Assembly: GCA_021029095.1 (NCBI GenBank)
Contig: JAJOHG010000242.1
Location: forward strand, 1-38,312
Length of the DNA stretch: 38,312 nt
Source: Phellopilus nigrolimitatus
Taxonomy: Eukaryota; Basidiomycota; Agaricomycetes; Hymenochaetales; Hymenochaetaceae
Reading direction: 5' to 3'
A model generated the notes under the pieces. It ran no database searches, was not told the DNA's origin, and saw only the letters and a list, made by a program, of their open reading frames with translations. Below are positions 32,321 through 38,312 of the stretch, piece after piece; within the stretch, counting starts at the first letter, position 1, and each line of letters begins with the position of its first letter. Both the position numbers and the translations under genes were made by a program.

Positions 32321-35097
32321 ATGAGTCGATCCCAACCGAGCGACAGTCAGGACGAGGACGATCAGCCTATATTTGTAAAGGAAAATGGAGCACACGCTCG
32401 CTTTTATCTTCATTCGACTCTTACTGCCGGACAGAAAGAACTCCTCGAAGCGGATATTCAGGTGAGTTAGACAAAAGTTTTTTATGAATGACATTTTCAT
32501 GCTTCAACATAGAACCATGGAGGGAAAATTTGTAGAGACGAAATGACTGCAGATGTAGTCATCGTTGATCACGAGCTCATCGACAACGTCGCACTCAAAC
32601 ATTCCCATAGCAAAACGATCTACGTCGAAGAAGTAAACTTCGTCAAGCGTTGCATCGAACGAGAAATGTACTATCACGATAAGCCCAAGCGAAAAGGGAT
32701 GAGTGGAAGGATACCCGGATCGGCGTAAGAAAACCTGCTTTTTATATTGCTCACAGCTGACGAGGAAATGTTTCAGGCGCACTGAATACTCGAGAGAAGA
32801 TGATAGGCACTTGGCTCGCTACTTAGCAAGGCGTTTACCAGATAAAGAGAGTGGAGGACGACAGGGAAATGGGGTATACAAGGAACTCTGCCATGCAGTG
32901 AGTTGGCTGGTGCTACTGAACCACTGTATCTGATTCCGCTTGTAGACCCTGCGAGACCAATATGCATGGGCTGGAAGACACAGCTGGCAGTCTTGGCAAA
33001 ATAGATACAAGAAAAATATGGAATTTTTTGATGGGATGATCAACACGTTTCTTGCTACGGAGCCACCCCATCCCGACGGGAAAGGAGAGTATCCCCTTGA
33101 TCGAAGGGCTGTTGGTCTGGGCCAACGGCCCCGCAACCGCAGACATCAGCAAGTTGACCAGTATAGAGTTGACGAAAGGGGGAATAGAATCGACGGCGGT
33201 AACGCTAACAGGGCTCGGTCGAATGAAAATGAAGAGCAGAATGGTAATGAAGAGGAGGATGGAGAAGAGGAGGATAATGATGTATGGGAAGCTGATTCTC
33301 CTCGCAGAGCGCAAGGAGGGCGTGAGAGGGACGATGCTGATCTTAGTCAAGAGACTATGAAGAAGAGGAAAGTGAGTAATCGCGAGGAGAGCGAAGCTTT
33401 GTCTCCGGAACGTGGACGACAGGGGCAGCAACGGCGCTCATTTGTGCAGCAAAGTGCAGGTCCTTCTAAGGGGAGAGCGAATGGCTATCAGGAAGATGAT
33501 GATCGGCCGATGCGGTGCGTTAAGCTCAAAATTTATTTGTTTTGTTTTCAGTACATCGTTTATATTGACCACACTTAGAGATGAGAACGCTGAAAAGCTT
33601 TTTTTGCCTGACTTCGAACAAGATCTGAGGCATGATTCGTTCAAATCACCCGAGCCCAGGCCCGGCAGCAGCCAAGCAACGCTCGTCGCAACTCAGTTCC
33701 CGCGTTCTGCCGCAGCAAGGCTCTCGTCTCTCGCTCCTCCATCGTCTATGTTACCACCAATAAAAAAAACTCCACAAGTGCATACTCGGGCTGCACGTAA
33801 CCCAGGAAGGACGGTATCTACATCAGCACGCGCGACAGGACGCGTGGCGGCACCTGCTCCTCCCTCCGATACTCAAGCGACTTTGGTCCCGACTCAGGCG
33901 AACGAGCTTCCGCTGTCGCAGCAACAGCCGAAACCTCGACAGATGCAGCAGGAACCAGTGAATACTGCCGGCGGTAACAGACGCTCTCGATCTCCAAATC
34001 CAGACATTGAGATGGCGGAAACTATCGTTGTTAGTTCCGCAAATACTCTGGTGAACTCTCAGCGACCACATCAGCAAGAAGATACCGACATGCGGGACTC
34101 AATAGTGAACCAGCCATCACCAGCCTCAAGAGCGGCGACGCAGAGGAAGGCGAGAGCGGCGCGCAAGACGCCGAACAGCTCTCCCACGCGCCCGCAGTCA
34201 CAAATTATTACGCAGTCGCCCCCCGCTCTTGTTCCTGTACCTATTCCTGCTAGACAACTCCGTTCGACGAAAACGCAAGCCCGAGCTGCCCCAGAGCCTT
34301 TGGCTTCAGCTGGACCGAGTCAGGCGCAAAAAGGCAGAAGCGATGCGCCGTATCGTAACACACGTGCGAGATCGGGTTCGGTGGAACCTCAGATCCTGCC
34401 ACTCCCCACTGCCAAGCGCAAAGGAAAATCGAAGGCAGCAATGCACGCTGTGCAGGAGGACGAAACCGATGAAGAGGCCAAAGCTAACGTCAATACGATA
34501 AAGTCACCTGAAAGCTATGACGGACAACAGTCCATCGATGCGGTCGAGATGGTCTTGGGCGGCGATGAAGGGGAGGAAGAGGGAATAAAGGAGGGGGAGA
34601 AGGAGGGGGAGGGGGAAGAGGAGGAGGAGGAGGAGGAGGAGGAGGAGGAAGATGGCGAGTACGTCGTGAGCTCCGACTCCGACTTCGAAGACGAGAACGA
34701 TGAACAGGGTCTTCTTGACCGAAAGGCCAGGGAGCTCAGGAGAACTGGTTTCAGCAAAGGCTTCTTCACGACACATGCGCAACCGAACGTCAGCTCCCCG
34801 CCTACGAACAGTTTCAGAAGGTTGTCAGGATCGGGACTCCAGGACCAGAGTCGACAGACAATCCTCATGACTGGCATGACTGGCGACTTCAATTCACCAT
34901 CCCGTCCGCGGACGGTGATGCGCGTTCGCGGGGCGAGTACCTCCGAAAGCGATTTTCCGACGCCGGGGACGCGGGCAAAGCAGGAGCGCGACCGGCGCAC
35001 CTTGGAGGAAAAGACGCAGCCGTACACCCCCGCGCCGGGCACGCGGGCAGCGGAAGTTTCGCGCACGTGGAAGGGGAAGCAGAGGGCGCGGGAGTGA
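32321..35097 (+). CDS. RAP1: Rap1-like telomere protein (BRCT + Rap1 Myb)
   Basis: Likely nuclear telomere or chromatin protein. Five exons: 32321-32461, 32513-32724, 32777-32897, 32946-33514 and 33579-35097, giving 853 residues. A BRCT domain spans about 13-115 (PIFVKENGAHARFYLHSTL, then VEEVNFVKRCIEREMYY). A Rap1-type Myb domain spans about 118-190: YSREDDRHLARYLARRLPDK, then NGVYKELCHATLRDQYAWAG and RHSWQSWQNRYKKNMEFFD. The order BRCT-Myb is the hallmark of Rap1/TERF2IP. The remaining ~650 residues are disordered: charged (EENGNEEEDGEEEDN-like), Gln/Pro/Ser-rich, and with a poly-Glu run (34614-34650). No RCT domain was recognised. PGTRA occurs twice near the end. Exons 1-3 are short and in phase. 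The family call rests on the two N-terminal domains. Confidence 0.88.
34570..34653 (+). repeat. Purine-only low-complexity tract encoding poly-Glu
   Basis: A GAG/GGAG-rich run inside the last exon of the Rap1-like gene encodes alternating Glu-Gly-Lys and then about 12 consecutive Glu residues. It keeps frame with the rest of the protein. Confidence 0.75.
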
Positions 35098-36017
35098 GAT
35101 TGGGGGATGTCATATGATGAGGACTTCATACTTTTCTTGAAGTTTCTCGCAGACGAGTTCATATCTTTATGTTATCAAGTATATTCGAGCTTCTCGTACA
35201 AATATTATGCTTTTACACTATACTGGGTTTTGGCATTAGATTTGGAATTAGGCCAATTTAATAACTTGAGAATTCAAAAGCGTAAGGAAACGCAGAAGCT
35301 CTACGCGACTATATCCCCTTCCCCGATATAAAATTCGTCTTGAAATCAATCAGGAGTCTATTTTTGTCAGAACGAAAGCAGTATATTACTACTAACCAAT
35401 GTACACTGTCGTGATTTGCTTTTTCAACCGCTCAGAAATCATCATGCCAATATTTTCAAGCTCTTCTACCAAATCACGATTTGGATGCCTGATCATGCAG
35501 TAAAAAGAATCTGTAGACTAGCAATATAGTCATGAATCAATACCAGTTAAAAACCTCAACTGAAAATATCAGCTTTCTCGACATCATGCAAGAACTTGTT
35601 TAGACCTCATGATATTTAGAAAAAAAAGTTTTGCCAGAAAGGTTTTCTCGAGGAACGCTCTGTTCCAACTTTGAACGATCCGATTCCTTCAATACTGCGC
35701 GCATCTGAATCGCATCTTAAATCCCTTCGACGATCTTTCCTAAGAGTAGAAAAGGATCATCGAGCTCTTTAGATAACTGAACTGAGGTAATAAACTTAGA
35801 TGAAATGATGATGCAAAGCTTGGTATTGTTATGTAATACTGATTCGACGGATTGGTCAACTGGCGACATCTGCATTCCGGAGTTGGGTTGACACCTACCT
35901 TCAACGTCGAGTCCATATCCCTTACTTTGCTCAAGTTACATTATTACCGCATTTTCCTCCTTTCTCTATCGTGCGGCCCTTCTTAAAACCACAACTATAA
36001 CTTTCCCGGTTACTGAC
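35098..36017. other. AT-rich intergenic region
   Basis: This 920-bp spacer carries the 3' flank of the Rap1-like gene and the promoter of the Prp4 kinase gene. It is AT-rich from 35140 to 35640 with only short frames on either strand. No repeat or RNA gene was recognised. Confidence 0.5.

Positions 36018-38312
<2,295 letters not shown>

Noticed and set aside
31988..32500. 170-codon minus-strand frame overlapping the start of the Rap1-like gene
   Set aside because: It runs antisense through the well-supported first exon and has no recognisable feature.

Overview
This is a gene-dense stretch of a fungal nuclear genome, most likely a basidiomycete (Agaricomycetes). The genes are broken by many very short introns (47-82 nt in the models below) with GTRNGY-like donors, some with a visible CTAAY branch site. 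The gene set is a fungal housekeeping mixture, plus a tandem F-box pair and a DHA2-type drug transporter. I rebuilt the exons by hand from reading frame, GT/AG sites and family conservation. No RNA genes and no CRISPR arrays were found.

Layout: 1-4043 (+) mitochondrial DNA polymerase gamma, 5' end missing. 4650-5259 (-) small unrecognised protein. 6851-7993 (-) TATA-binding protein. 8761-10528 (-) cytosolic tryptophanyl-tRNA synthetase. 10938-12452 (+) PI-PLC X-domain protein. 12740-15009 (+) 14-TM MFS transporter. 15112-15706 a 595-bp MITE-like element with near-identical ~117-bp terminal inverted repeats. 15816-16291 (-) BolA2/Fra2. 17137-18743 and 19008-20491 (-) two tandem F-box paralogues. 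21335-22645 (+) a decayed eIF2-gamma copy. 23324-24386 (+) meiotic Hop2. 24606-26090 (-) amidohydrolase. 26373-27959 (+) eRF1. 28789-31316 (+) secreted S53 tripeptidyl peptidase. 32321-35097 (+) Rap1-like BRCT/Myb protein. 36018-end (+) Prp4 kinase, 3' end missing and with apparent frameshifts upstream of the kinase domain.

The genes do not form a pathway cluster. Several belong to core information processing: TBP for transcription, Trp-RS and eRF1 for translation, Prp4 for splicing, Pol gamma for mtDNA, Rap1 for telomeres and Hop2 for meiosis. The accessory material is the MITE, the F-box duplication, the eIF2-gamma relic and AT-rich spacers around it. The most unusual signals are the fold-back element, the eIF2-gamma relic, the F-box pair with identical internal exon lengths, the Prp4 frame lesions, a perfect 22-bp GC-rich palindrome, and an abrupt GC rise inside the polymerase gene.
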